Shown in pieces: positions 15,747 through 24,326 of a DNA stretch of 24,326 nucleotides. Every line of letters starts with the position of its first letter. Positions within the stretch are counted from its first letter, which is position 1. Under the pieces are notes generated by a model, which saw nothing but the letters and a program-made list of their open reading frames with translations, was not told where the DNA came from and did no database searches. Origin of the DNA: CAINEC01 sp046303115 (GTDB taxonomy: Bacteria > Bacteroidota > Bacteroidia > AKYH767-A > OLB10); contig JBKCGZ010000178.1 in assembly GCA_046303115.1 (NCBI GenBank), forward strand, positions 1 to 24,326, given 5' to 3'. The position numbers and the translations under genes are program-made.

Positions 15747-18623
15747 ATGAAAAAGGCGCTATTCCTGATTGCTTTCTTTTTTCTTTTTGCCTCATTAAAT
15801 GTATTTGCTCAAGGTCCACAACTGAATGTGGTTTCTAGTGATGTTGTTTGTCCAGCAAGTGGTTGTCAACAAATTGCATCTTCAGTAACCATCACAAACG
15901 CAGCACCTAATGTTACGATTGATGGAGCTTCAATCTTTTTTTATTCAGGATATACACCGGCTCAAGATTCATTATCATTTACTCCAATGTTTGGGATCAC
16001 AAGTATCTGGAATCAAGCAACAGGAGTATTAACCTTAATTGGAACGGCTACTGTTGCTCAGTATCAACAAGCGCTTCAAACTGTTGTTTTATGTAATAGA
16101 ACATCCAATTTTATTACAGGTTATAGAACCATTATTTATGTATTGGGCGACCTGCTATATAATCCTGTTAACCAACATTACTACAAGTTAATTTCTTCAT
16201 CTACTCCTATACCATGGACAACCGCTGTTGCTAACGCAGCTGCTACAAATTATCTAGGATTACAAGGTTATTTAATTACTATAACTGATGCCCAAGAAAA
16301 TGGGTTTATTAGTCAGTTGGTAAATTCCAATACCTGGATTGGTGCAAGTGATGCAGCAGTGAATGGTGTCTGGCGATGGGTTACAGGCTGTGAAGGTTTA
16401 GAAGATGGTGGACAGGGTCGTCACTTTTCGGATGAATTGAATTTTGGTTGTACTTCCAGTACAGGAACAGGTGTTTCTATAGGTGGAAATTATCAAAACT
16501 GGGCAGTTGATGAACCGAATGGTTGTCCTGGTGAAGACTATGCCCATTTATTTTACTACGGCTTATGGAATGACTACAGCAACTCTGGTTCATCAGTAAC
16601 TAATTACATTATCGAATATGGTTGCATGCCTGGCGATCCATTCGTGCAGGCTTTTGACAGTATCGGATTGTATGTAAATGATTCTATTCCGAGACCAAAC
16701 ATTACAAACAATCTTCCTGTATGTAACGGTGGAAGTGTTACGCTTACTGCAAATGGTACTTATACTGGTAATGCTGTTTATTCGTGGACAGGACCAAGTA
16801 GCTATACCGGAAATGCACAGAGCACAACCATAAATAATGTGACTCAAAGTTTGAATGGAAATTATATAGTAACAATCACGGATAGCGCATGCGTTGCTAC
16901 GCGATCCTTCACGTTAAATCAGGGGCCGCCTGTTACATCTTCACTTGTATCAAAAACAGATGCCTTATGTTTCGGAGCTGCATCAGGTACGATTACACAA
17001 GGTGGGAATAACGGAGTTGGACCATATACCTATCAGTGGAATAACGGCCAAACAGGAGCCACAGCAAACAACTTAATTGCGGGAACTTATACAGTAACAG
17101 TTACCGATGCTATTGGTTGCACTGGAATTAATAGTTATACCATTGGAGAGCCAACAGTTTTAGATGCTTCAATTACGAGCACAACAGATGTATCTTGCCA
17201 AGGTAACGACGGTAAAGCAACTGTTGCGCCTACTGGTGGTACTGGACCTTATACCTACTTGTGGAATAGCGGAAGTATGAATGCTAACGGTACTGGATTA
17301 ACGTTAGGAACATTTACTGTGACAGTAACAGATGCAAATGGATGTACTAAAGTGGTGAATGGGAACTTAGGAAGTATAGCAGCGGTAACAGCAACTAGCA
17401 CAGGAAGCAACCCAACTATTTGCATTGGTCAATCAACTACCTTATCCATCACAGCGGGAGGTGGGAAGTCGCCGTATACTTACCTATGGAGCAATGGTTC
17501 TACTGCAACAACTGCAACTGTTAGTCCGACAACAACTACCAGTTATACCGTAACTGTAACTGACGCTAATAATTGTACGGCAGCTTACACGTACACGGTG
17601 AATGTTAATTCACCATTATCAACTTCTACTTCTGGCACCTCAACAGTTTGTAGCGGTGATCCGGTAACGTTAGGTGTTAACGCTAGTGGTGGCAATGGAA
17701 ATTACTCTTATCAATGGAGCAATGGAGCTACTACATCAAGTACAAGTGTAAATCCAACAATTACTACAACCTACCTAGTAACAGCTACTGATAATTGCGG
17801 AACTCCTGCAAAAATCGACTCAGTAAAAATTACTGTTATTGACTATCCAACCATAAAGTTTGGCTATACGCCTGACAAAGGTTGTATGCCGTTAGAAGTA
17901 GTTTTCTCTGACAGTTCACAAACTGCAGCAGGATCTATCTATGCATGGGATTTTGGTAATGGCGATATTTCCAATGCTATTAATCCCACAACTATTTACC
18001 CTGACTCAGGTTTATATACCGTAATCCTTTCTATCACTACTCCGCAGGGATGTACAGGCAGTGATACTATTGTGAATGCAATTGAATCTTATTCAACTCC
18101 GGAGGCAGAATTTTCCTATGCTCCTTTAACGCCTACCATATTATTTAATAATATTGATTTTGAAGATAAATCATCGGGAGTAGTTAACCAATGGAGCTGG
18201 ACGTTTGGTGATTCACTGGGAAGTGCAGTGATTAATAATCCGAGCTTTTCATTCAATGAAGCGGGAGAATATGATATAACGCTTATAGTAAGTAATCAAT
18301 ATCAATGCAGTGATACAATTGTCAAAACTATTTCTGTAAAAAATGACTACTCCTTCTTTATTCCTAAAGCATTTACACCGAATGATGATGGAGTGAATGA
18401 TGTGTTGGAAATGTATGGCTTTAATTATATGAATTTTGATTTTAAAATTTATAATCGCCACGGACAATTAGTAAACGAAGCCAAGGGCAATCCTTTATGG
18501 AATGGTAGAGATTCAGAAGGTAAGTTATTACCTCCTGGGGTTTATGTTTACACCGTAAAATTACGAGAAGCAATAAATAACAAACGTCACGAATACCAAG
18601 GGACAATCACTTTAATTCGATAA
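15747..18623 (+). CDS. Large secreted C-type-lectin/SprB-repeat/PKD protein with T9SS type B sorting domain
   Basis: A 958-residue exported adhesin-like protein. Residues 1-22 are a signal peptide (MKKALFLIAFFFLFASLNVFAQ). Residues about 128-290 form a C-type-lectin-like domain: Tyr-rich start, WIGASDAAVNGVWRWVTG, NWAVDEPNGCPGEDYAHL. Four repeats of about 75 residues follow (about 392-700). The first two are SprB-like (PYTYQWNNGQTG, GTYTVTVTDAIGC) and the last two are Ig-like relatives (PYTYLWSNGST). Two PKD domains follow (YAWDFGNGD, WSWTFGDS). The last 88 residues (FFIPKAFTPNDDGVNDVLEM, NRHGQLV, GVYVYTVKL) are the gliding-motility-associated C-terminal domain, the type B T9SS signal. It is probably displayed on the surface or secreted, binding glycans. 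It is followed by a similar gene after 111 bases. The domain calls are good; a role in gliding is only inferred. Confidence 0.9.
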   Translation: MKKALFLIAFFFLFASLNVFAQGPQLNVVSSDVVCPASGCQQIASSVTITNAAPNVTIDGASIFFYSGYTPAQDSLSFTPMFGITSIWNQATGVLTLIGTATVAQYQQALQTVVLCNRTSNFITGYRTIIYVLGDLLYNPVNQHYYKLISSSTPIPWTTAVANAAATNYLGLQGYLITITDAQENGFISQLVNSNTWIGASDAAVNGVWRWVTGCEGLEDGGQGRHFSDELNFGCTSSTGTGVSIGGNYQNWAVDEPNGCPGEDYAHLFYYGLWNDYSNSGSSVTNYIIEYGCMPGDPFVQAFDSIGLYVNDSIPRPNITNNLPVCNGGSVTLTANGTYTGNAVYSWTGPSSYTGNAQSTTINNVTQSLNGNYIVTITDSACVATRSFTLNQGPPVTSSLVSKTDALCFGAASGTITQGGNNGVGPYTYQWNNGQTGATANNLIAGTYTVTVTDAIGCTGINSYTIGEPTVLDASITSTTDVSCQGNDGKATVAPTGGTGPYTYLWNSGSMNANGTGLTLGTFTVTVTDANGCTKVVNGNLGSIAAVTATSTGSNPTICIGQSTTLSITAGGGKSPYTYLWSNGSTATTATVSPTTTTSYTVTVTDANNCTAAYTYTVNVNSPLSTSTSGTSTVCSGDPVTLGVNASGGNGNYSYQWSNGATTSSTSVNPTITTTYLVTATDNCGTPAKIDSVKITVIDYPTIKFGYTPDKGCMPLEVVFSDSSQTAAGSIYAWDFGNGDISNAINPTTIYPDSGLYTVILSITTPQGCTGSDTIVNAIESYSTPEAEFSYAPLTPTILFNNIDFEDKSSGVVNQWSWTFGDSLGSAVINNPSFSFNEAGEYDITLIVSNQYQCSDTIVKTISVKNDYSFFIPKAFTPNDDGVNDVLEMYGFNYMNFDFKIYNRHGQLVNEAKGNPLWNGRDSEGKLLPPGVYVYTVKLREAINNKRHEYQGTITLIR

Positions 18624-18734
18624 GAGAATTAGTAATTATCCTAATCAAAGCACAATTTTACCACTTCGGGAAGAAACTCTTTATCGTAGAACCTTTATCG
18701 ATTAGGTTTACTCTTCCAAAACAAAACCAATACC

Positions 18735-21700
18735 TTGAAACGCTTAACCTTACTTCTTGTAAGTGCGTTACTCCCACTGTTAAGTTATTCGCAGTTAACA
18801 GTTGCACCTGGATTAACAGCTAGTCAGTTAGCTCAGATTCTTGCTGGCCCGGGAGTACAGATCAGTAATGCTACTATTACTGGTCCGAGTAATTATTATT
18901 CATCATTTGCTGCAACAGGTACTAACCTTGGACTTGCATCTGGAATTCTATTAACTACCGGAAATAGAAGTGTTGCAATTGGTCCAAATAGTAATGATGA
19001 TGCAGGAACGATTGATTTTAATCCGGGGGATCAGGACCTTGAAAATATTGTTGGAGTTAGCACCTATGATGCTGCCGTTTTGGAATTTGATTTTATTCCG
19101 CAGAATGATACTATTCAATTTAGATATGTTTTCGCGAGCGAAGAATATCCTGAATATGTTTGCTCTTCGTTCAATGATCTCTTTGGTTTTTTCATTTCTG
19201 GTCCTGGCATAACAGGGACTCAAAATATTGCTATCATTCCTGGAACTACAACTCCTGTTGCTATAAACACAGTCAACAATGGTATTCCAGGTTTATATGC
19301 TGACCCCAATATTCCGTGTAATAACACCTACCCTGCTTACTATGTTGATAATACAAACGGAACTACGATAGAATACGACGGATTTACAACTGTACTAACT
19401 GCATTGGCTGTTATTACTCCATGTCAAACCTATCACTTAAAAATTGTAATTACTGATGCAGGAGATCCTGCATATGATTCAGGAGTATTTTTAGAGGAAG
19501 GAAGCTTAAGTACAACCCCAGTATTATATGCTGGTCCGGATAGAAATTATTGTAGTGGTGCATTAGTACCTGTAGGAAATTACTCATCTCCAAGCTGGAC
19601 TTATTCATGGTCGCCGAGTACAGGAGTTACAAATCCTGCATCTCCGTTTACGACTATTGCATTAAATAATAATGGTGGTATACCTGTAACTTCTACTTAT
19701 GTATTAATTGCTACAAATGGAACATGTGTATTACACGATACTATAAATCTTACCACCTTTCCAACACCTACCAGCGCATTCACTCCCGTTAATCAAGCTT
19801 GCAGTAGCGATACCATTACTGTTCAATATACAGGGAATGGGAATAATGTTGCAGTTTATAATTGGAATTTTTCAGGTGCTACTATTATATCGGGAAGTGG
19901 TGCAGGACCATATCAATTAAATTATCCAGCGCCGGGCACCTATCCATTAACGTTAGCCGTTAATTATCCTGGTTGTCCTTCAACAACATCAAACGATACG
20001 ATTACAATAACTGCAGGACCAATAGCTGACTTTACTATTCCTGATTCTATTTGTGCAGGAGGAGTAGTAAGTATTATTGATAATAGTGTAAATACATCGG
20101 GAACTCCATACACTTGGAATTTTGGCAATGGAGCAATTGTCAGTGGAACGGGAAGTGGACCATATACCATTCAATTTAATTCGATAGGAATTGATTCTGT
20201 CAAATTATCTTTAGGAAGCGGATCATGTACTTCTTCTTTAAGTAAAAATATAATAGTAAAACCAATACCTGTTGCTTCTGTAACAGGGCCTATTTCGATG
20301 TGTTCAAACGATACACTACTTATTACATTTAATGGTATTGCTAACTCGTCAGCAACCTTTTCTTGGGATTTAGGAAATGCTACAGCTTTGAATAACCCTG
20401 TTATACAAACAGCTCAATTAATTTCGAGCAATGTAGGCAAGGACACAATAAGACTAGTTGTAAACGATAGAGGTTGTGTTGATACTACAACTCACATTTT
20501 CACTGTTTATCAGCAACCCATCTCCTCCTTTTTAATTCCTGATTCTATTTGTTCGGAAGACTCCATAACGATTATTTCTTCAAGTAATATCAGTAGTGCG
20601 AATGCAAATTTTAACTGGACAATTACGGGTGGTAGCCCTGCAAATTTTTCGAACGTATCCTCTATTACATCTTCGCTAAGTACAATTGGAAACCATTATG
20701 CAACACTCACAATAAATAATAATGGCTGTACCGATCAGTATTCAGATAGTATTTACGTTAATCCGTTGCCGATAGTACAATTTAGTGCAACAAATGCATG
20801 TGAAGGATTTCCAATTACATTGCAAAATCAATCAAGCATATCAAGCGGCAATATATTTTCACAAGTATGGAACTTCGGAGATAATCAAACTTCGAATTTA
20901 TTTGACCCATTAACACATAATTACTCAACTGATGGAACTTTCATGATAAAGTTAACTACAATGAGTAACCATCTATGTAGCGCAATTGATAGCTTACCTG
21001 TAACAATTTATGATAAGCCAGAGGCGGGATTCTCAGCAGACTCGGTTTGCTTTGGTAAATTAACTCATCTTACAGATACTTCTTTTGTAAAGAATGATTT
21101 CATCAGTTCATCATTATTCACCTACAACAATAGTATCATTTCAAATAATAGCACCTTTGCTTATCAATTTAATAATATTGGATCTTTACCTGTACAAGTG
21201 ATCACGACAAGCAATCATGGATGTAAGGATACCTTAATCAAACCAGTGATTATTAATAGTAATCCTGTTATATCTTTTACAGGCGGACCATTGCAAGGCT
21301 GTGAACCATTATTTGTAAATTTTAGTGAATTAATAACGAATAGTAATGGATCTATTACCAATGTAACTTACTTATTTGGAGATGGCGATAGCGCTAATTA
21401 TGCTTCTCCTTTGCATATCTATACAGTTCCCGGTTTGTTTAATGTAACATTATCTGCTACTTCGCAATATGGTTGTACAACCGATACCACTTATACCAAC
21501 TATATAAATGTTTTTGAAAATCCAGTTGCTGATTTTTATTACACCCCTGACAATCCAGATATCTTCTGGCCAAATATTAATTTCATTAATACATCGTTGA
21601 ATGGCAATCAATACTATTGGTCATTTGGAGATAGTACATCATCTAATGATATAAATCCGTATCACACTTATAATGCTGCAGGGACTTATCCAATTGAATT

Positions 21701-22037
21701 AATTGTGACAACAAATAATGGCTGTGCGGATACAACATTTGGAGAGGTAATCATAAAACCGAGCTATACTATTTATATTCCGAATGCTTTTAGTCCGAAT
21801 AATGACAATAAGAATGAAATTTTTCAATGCAAAGCAACAAACATTACGGACTATACAATGTCGATTTATAGCCGATGGGGAAACCACGTAATAACCATCA
21901 ACAATTTAGAAGAAGGTTGGGATGGAAGAGACAATGGAAAATTAGTACAGGAGGATACTTATATCTATCGTGTCAGTTTTACAGATGTCTTTCATGAACA
22001 ACATCAACTAACAGGCAGGGTTTCGGTGGTGAAATAA
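18735..22037 (+). CDS. Giant secreted choice-of-anchor L/PKD-repeat protein with T9SS type B sorting domain
   Basis: A 1,100-residue exported protein. It starts at TTG, the only codon that opens a proper signal peptide (MKRLTLLLVSALLPLLSYSQ); no ATG serves. Residues about 25-260 fit the choice-of-anchor L domain: ITGPSNYYSSFAATGTNLGL, GILLTTGN, FRYVFASEEYPEYVCSSFND, LKIVITDAGDPAYDSGVFLE. Then come about eight PKD-like modules of roughly 85-95 residues, recognisable from recurring W-[DN]-F-G or W-N-F cores and a D-x-C or x-G-C near each end. The last 85 residues (YIPNAFSPNNDNKNEIFQCK, YSRWGNHV, GWDGRDNG, TYIYRVSF) are the type B gliding-associated sorting domain. No enzyme motif was seen. It shares its C-terminal design with the gene just upstream, so the two may form a unit, though a promoter in the 111-base gap cannot be excluded. 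It ends 9 bases from the convergent dehydrogenase gene. Confidence 0.89.
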   Translation: MKRLTLLLVSALLPLLSYSQLTVAPGLTASQLAQILAGPGVQISNATITGPSNYYSSFAATGTNLGLASGILLTTGNRSVAIGPNSNDDAGTIDFNPGDQDLENIVGVSTYDAAVLEFDFIPQNDTIQFRYVFASEEYPEYVCSSFNDLFGFFISGPGITGTQNIAIIPGTTTPVAINTVNNGIPGLYADPNIPCNNTYPAYYVDNTNGTTIEYDGFTTVLTALAVITPCQTYHLKIVITDAGDPAYDSGVFLEEGSLSTTPVLYAGPDRNYCSGALVPVGNYSSPSWTYSWSPSTGVTNPASPFTTIALNNNGGIPVTSTYVLIATNGTCVLHDTINLTTFPTPTSAFTPVNQACSSDTITVQYTGNGNNVAVYNWNFSGATIISGSGAGPYQLNYPAPGTYPLTLAVNYPGCPSTTSNDTITITAGPIADFTIPDSICAGGVVSIIDNSVNTSGTPYTWNFGNGAIVSGTGSGPYTIQFNSIGIDSVKLSLGSGSCTSSLSKNIIVKPIPVASVTGPISMCSNDTLLITFNGIANSSATFSWDLGNATALNNPVIQTAQLISSNVGKDTIRLVVNDRGCVDTTTHIFTVYQQPISSFLIPDSICSEDSITIISSSNISSANANFNWTITGGSPANFSNVSSITSSLSTIGNHYATLTINNNGCTDQYSDSIYVNPLPIVQFSATNACEGFPITLQNQSSISSGNIFSQVWNFGDNQTSNLFDPLTHNYSTDGTFMIKLTTMSNHLCSAIDSLPVTIYDKPEAGFSADSVCFGKLTHLTDTSFVKNDFISSSLFTYNNSIISNNSTFAYQFNNIGSLPVQVITTSNHGCKDTLIKPVIINSNPVISFTGGPLQGCEPLFVNFSELITNSNGSITNVTYLFGDGDSANYASPLHIYTVPGLFNVTLSATSQYGCTTDTTYTNYINVFENPVADFYYTPDNPDIFWPNINFINTSLNGNQYYWSFGDSTSSNDINPYHTYNAAGTYPIELIVTTNNGCADTTFGEVIIKPSYTIYIPNAFSPNNDNKNEIFQCKATNITDYTMSIYSRWGNHVITINNLEEGWDGRDNGKLVQEDTYIYRVSFTDVFHEQHQLTGRVSVVK

Positions 22038-22046
22038 AAGTTGTAA

Positions 22047-23489
22047 TTATAATTTTATACAAACGTTTTTCTCTTCTGTAAAAAACTTCAAGGCTTCAAA
22101 TCCGCCTTCACGACCAACCCCTGAATTTTTTACTCCACCAAAAGGAGTTCTTAAATCGCGAAGCAACCACGTGTTAATCCAAACAATTCCGCTGTGCAAA
22201 TTAGCAGCAACGCGATGCGCACGAGTTAAATGTTGTGTCCATACAGAAGCAGCTAAACCATAGGTTGTACTGTTAGCATATTTTAATACTTCCTCTTCTG
22301 TATCAAAAGGCATTATCGTTACAACAGGACCAAAAATTTCTTCTTGATTTGTTCTGCAATCATACGTCAATCCTTCAATAACAGTAGGCGTAATATAATA
22401 TCCATTTGCATGTTCTCCTTCGGGATGTAATTGTTGTCCACCACATAAAATACTTCCTCCTTCTTGCTTTGCTAAATCAATATAAGAAAGAATTTTTTCC
22501 ATGTGAGGTTTAGATACGATAGCACCTATCCAATTATTATCATCTAAAGGATTTCCTACTTTTAATTTCTTTACTTCTTCAACAAAAGCTGTTTTGAATT
22601 TTTCATAAATACTGCGTTCAACAAATATTCTTGAACCGCATAAACAAATTTCTCCTTGATTAGAAAATGATGAACGCACCGTTGTTTGAACAGCCTTATC
22701 AAAATCACAATCGGCAAATATGATATTCGGATTTTTTCCACCTAACTCTAATGAAATCTTCTTAAACATTGGCGCAGCCGTACGTGCTATCTCTTCCCCT
22801 GTTTTTGTCCCACCAGTAAAGGAGATTGCAGGAATATCTTTATGCGATACAATTGCTTTCCCTACTTTATGTCCGTAGCCATGAATGATATTTAAAACAC
22901 CAGCAGGCATTCCTGCTTCAATAGATAACTCTGCCAAATGAAATGCTGTCATAGGAGTAATCTCGCTTGGTTTAGCAATCACGCAATTACCAGAAGCTAA
23001 TGCAGGAGCAATCTTCCAGGTAAATAAATACAAAGGAAGATTCCATGGAGAAATACAACCTGCAATACCTAATGGAGTACGCATTGTATAATTCATTGCA
23101 ACAGTTCCCATTGAATAAGCCTCATCGTGTAAGTGTAATGAAGCAGTAGCATAGAAATGAATATTAGATACAGCACGAGGGATATCTACCGACTTTGATA
23201 ACCACAACGGTTTACCGTTATCGATTGATTCAGCTAATGCTAACTTATCTAAATCACGTTGAATTAATTCACTTAATCGAATCAGAATCGCAGAACGCTT
23301 TTCTTTAGGCATATCTCTCCACATAGGAAAGGCATTCTTTGCCGCTGCCACTGCCATCTCCACATCGCGCTCATCACTATCTGGAATTAAACTATAAACA
23401 CTTCCGTTAGAAGGATTATAATTATCAATATACGTATCCGACGCAGGAGGTATTAATTGTCCGTTTATCAGGTTAAGAATTTTTTTCAT
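22047..23489 (-). CDS. 2-aminomuconate-6-semialdehyde dehydrogenase (ALDH8-like)
   Basis: NAD-dependent oxidation of 2-aminomuconate semialdehyde to 2-aminomuconate, the step after ACMSD in the kynurenine route of tryptophan degradation; cytoplasmic. The 480 residues contain ISPWNLPLYLFTWKIAPA (Asn150), IAKPSE (Lys173), FTGGTKTGEE, Glu248 in LELGGKNP, and the nucleophile Cys282 in NQGEICLCGSR. The pattern NQGEICLC, the PWNLPLYL segment and the ending INTWLLRDLRTPFGGVKNSG are shared with human ALDH8A1 and bacterial aminomuconate or hydroxymuconate semialdehyde dehydrogenases as I recall them. The Arg in WLLRDL is a candidate for contacting the substrate carboxylate. The alternative reading is 2-hydroxymuconate semialdehyde dehydrogenase of meta-cleavage pathways; ACMSD in the same window favours the amino form. 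It has its own -7 box at 23510-23517. Confidence 0.88.
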   Translation of the reverse strand: MKKILNLINGQLIPPASDTYIDNYNPSNGSVYSLIPDSDERDVEMAVAAAKNAFPMWRDMPKEKRSAILIRLSELIQRDLDKLALAESIDNGKPLWLSKSVDIPRAVSNIHFYATASLHLHDEAYSMGTVAMNYTMRTPLGIAGCISPWNLPLYLFTWKIAPALASGNCVIAKPSEITPMTAFHLAELSIEAGMPAGVLNIIHGYGHKVGKAIVSHKDIPAISFTGGTKTGEEIARTAAPMFKKISLELGGKNPNIIFADCDFDKAVQTTVRSSFSNQGEICLCGSRIFVERSIYEKFKTAFVEEVKKLKVGNPLDDNNWIGAIVSKPHMEKILSYIDLAKQEGGSILCGGQQLHPEGEHANGYYITPTVIEGLTYDCRTNQEEIFGPVVTIMPFDTEEEVLKYANSTTYGLAASVWTQHLTRAHRVAANLHSGIVWINTWLLRDLRTPFGGVKNSGVGREGGFEALKFFTEEKNVCIKL

Positions 23490-23509
23490 TTCGATTGCTG
23501 AATAGAATA

Positions 23510-23517
23510 CAAAATTA
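23510..23517 (-). promoter_or_regulatory. -7 promoter element for the aminomuconate-semialdehyde dehydrogenase gene
   Basis: TAATTTTG on the minus strand, a perfect TAnnTTTG, lies 20 bases before the start codon, in the 36-base gap after the M1-like peptidase gene. No TTG box is found 17-23 bases upstream. It suggests the dehydrogenase can be transcribed independently of the peptidase gene. Confidence 0.55.
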
Positions 23518-23525
23518 CGGTTTAT

Positions 23526-24326
23526 CTAATTATCAGAAGCATGATTAACTACAACAAATTGACCGGTTGTAAAATCCTTCCCACTCGCTTTAATGAAATA
23601 CACACCACTGCTAATTTCTGCAGAAGGTATTTGAATAAATTGAGCCTCTGCGTAATTTTCATCAAAGATTAACTTACCATTCATGTCAATAAGTTGTAAT
23701 TCGAAATTATTTTGCAGCTGATTAAAACTTAAATTGATAAAATCAGTAGCAGGATTAGGTATAATTGAAAAATACAGCTGCGATATATTCTCTTGCTTTT
23801 GAGATAATGCAACGCTATTAGCTGTGATAATATCTGCATTGGGATTGATTATAATCGTATCTACCTCAAATGAAACTGGAACAGTAAAATTTTGATAGTT
23901 AAAAATATTATCTAAGATAAGAGTTGTATCATTATTTGCTCCTACCAACTGTATTGGGACAGGCAACTTGAAAAAACTAACACTTGAATCCGAAGTCGTT
24001 TGAGAACAATTAAGCGTAATTTGATTATTCAATTGACTCCATATAATTTTATAAGAAGGATAGCCCTCTCCTTCGTACCATTCATTAAAATAATAATCCA
24101 GATTTAATCCTGAGGCATTTTCAAAATGATTTTTTAAATTCGATTTTGTTGCATTTTTAAAAGCCAAGGAAGCGTCATTTAAATAATCGCGAATAGCAGT
24201 ATAAAACATTTGATCACCCAATATAAATCTGAGTTGATGCAAGATCATCGCTCCTTTGTTGTAGGTCAATCGACTATTAAAAATTCTACCAACACTTGTG
24301 GTATCTGAACATTTAACGCTTCCCCA
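23526..24326 (-). CDS. Secreted M1-family peptidase-like protein, C-terminal part, with T9SS sorting domain
   Basis: The reading frame is open to the window edge; the first visible residues are WGSVKCSDTTSVGRIFNSRL. The TTG at 24269 is an internal Leu codon, not a start. About 266 residues remain. SVGRIFNSRLTYNKGAMILH, LRFILGDQMFYTAIRDYLND and the FENASGLNLDYYFNEWYEGEGYPSY block are typical of the end of the helical thermolysin-like domain of M1 aminopeptidases (the Tyr-Asn-Lys-Gly-Ala segment and W-x-x-G-x-G-Y-P). The HExxH zinc site would lie upstream, outside the window, so activity cannot be judged. A beta-rich region follows. A type A T9SS sorting domain closes the protein (IIPNPATDFINLSF, SSGVYFIKASGKDFTTGQ), with a short extra tail after it. 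This implies export and surface anchoring. Confidence 0.85.
   Translation of the reverse strand, partial: WGSVKCSDTTSVGRIFNSRLTYNKGAMILHQLRFILGDQMFYTAIRDYLNDASLAFKNATKSNLKNHFENASGLNLDYYFNEWYEGEGYPSYKIIWSQLNNQITLNCSQTTSDSSVSFFKLPVPIQLVGANNDTTLILDNIFNYQNFTVPVSFEVDTIIINPNADIITANSVALSQKQENISQLYFSIIPNPATDFINLSFNQLQNNFELQLIDMNGKLIFDENYAEAQFIQIPSAEISSGVYFIKASGKDFTTGQFVVVNHASDN

Noticed and set aside
18624..18734. A promoter between the two adhesin genes, with TAGGTTTA near 18704
   Set aside because: The last base of the -7 consensus differs and no TTG box was found, so it is too weak to list.

Overview
The window suggests a Bacteroidota chromosome (Flavobacteriales, Chitinophagales or Sphingobacteriales-like). 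It is AT-rich. Five proteins end in type IX secretion (T9SS) sorting domains: three of type A and two of the gliding-motility-associated type B. Start codons lack Shine-Dalgarno sequences, and several genes are preceded by the Bacteroidota promoter -7 element TAnnTTTG, twice with a TTG box 19-20 bases upstream. No rRNA, tRNA or CRISPR array was seen.

Layout, left half: the 3' part of lepA (1-1390), a secreted CotH-type kinase protein (1579-3630), then purD and recO almost touching (3714-5715), and a secreted LamG/Ig-like protein with its own promoter and terminator (6032-7682). An 800-base gene-free stretch (7628-8429) holds a 581-bp element with 25-bp terminal inverted repeats and several strong internal stem-loops. 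Next come two adjacent aldehyde dehydrogenase (ALDH) genes (8430-10780): a complete enzyme followed by a short, catalytically dead homologue. Together they look like a split ALDH16.

Right half: convergent to that pair, on the minus strand, lie a long-form purF (10791-12692), an ACMSD-type decarboxylase (12780-13787) and an ALDH7/antiquitin-type dehydrogenase (13938-15500). Two very large secreted adhesin-like proteins follow on the plus strand (15747-22037). The window ends on the minus strand with a 2-aminomuconate-semialdehyde dehydrogenase (22047-23489) and the C-terminal part of a secreted M1-like peptidase (23526 to the right edge).

How the genes fit together: ACMSD and the aminomuconate-semialdehyde dehydrogenase catalyse consecutive steps in the kynurenine branch of tryptophan breakdown. 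The ALDH7 protein points to lysine (aminoadipate/piperideine) breakdown. PurF and PurD are the first two steps of purine synthesis but sit in separate units here. The secreted proteins fit a surface-active, possibly gliding, polymer-degrading lifestyle. The most unusual DNA is the TIR-bounded structured element, plus two inverted copies of a short GC-rich hairpin repeat at 1401-1470 and 5841-5938.
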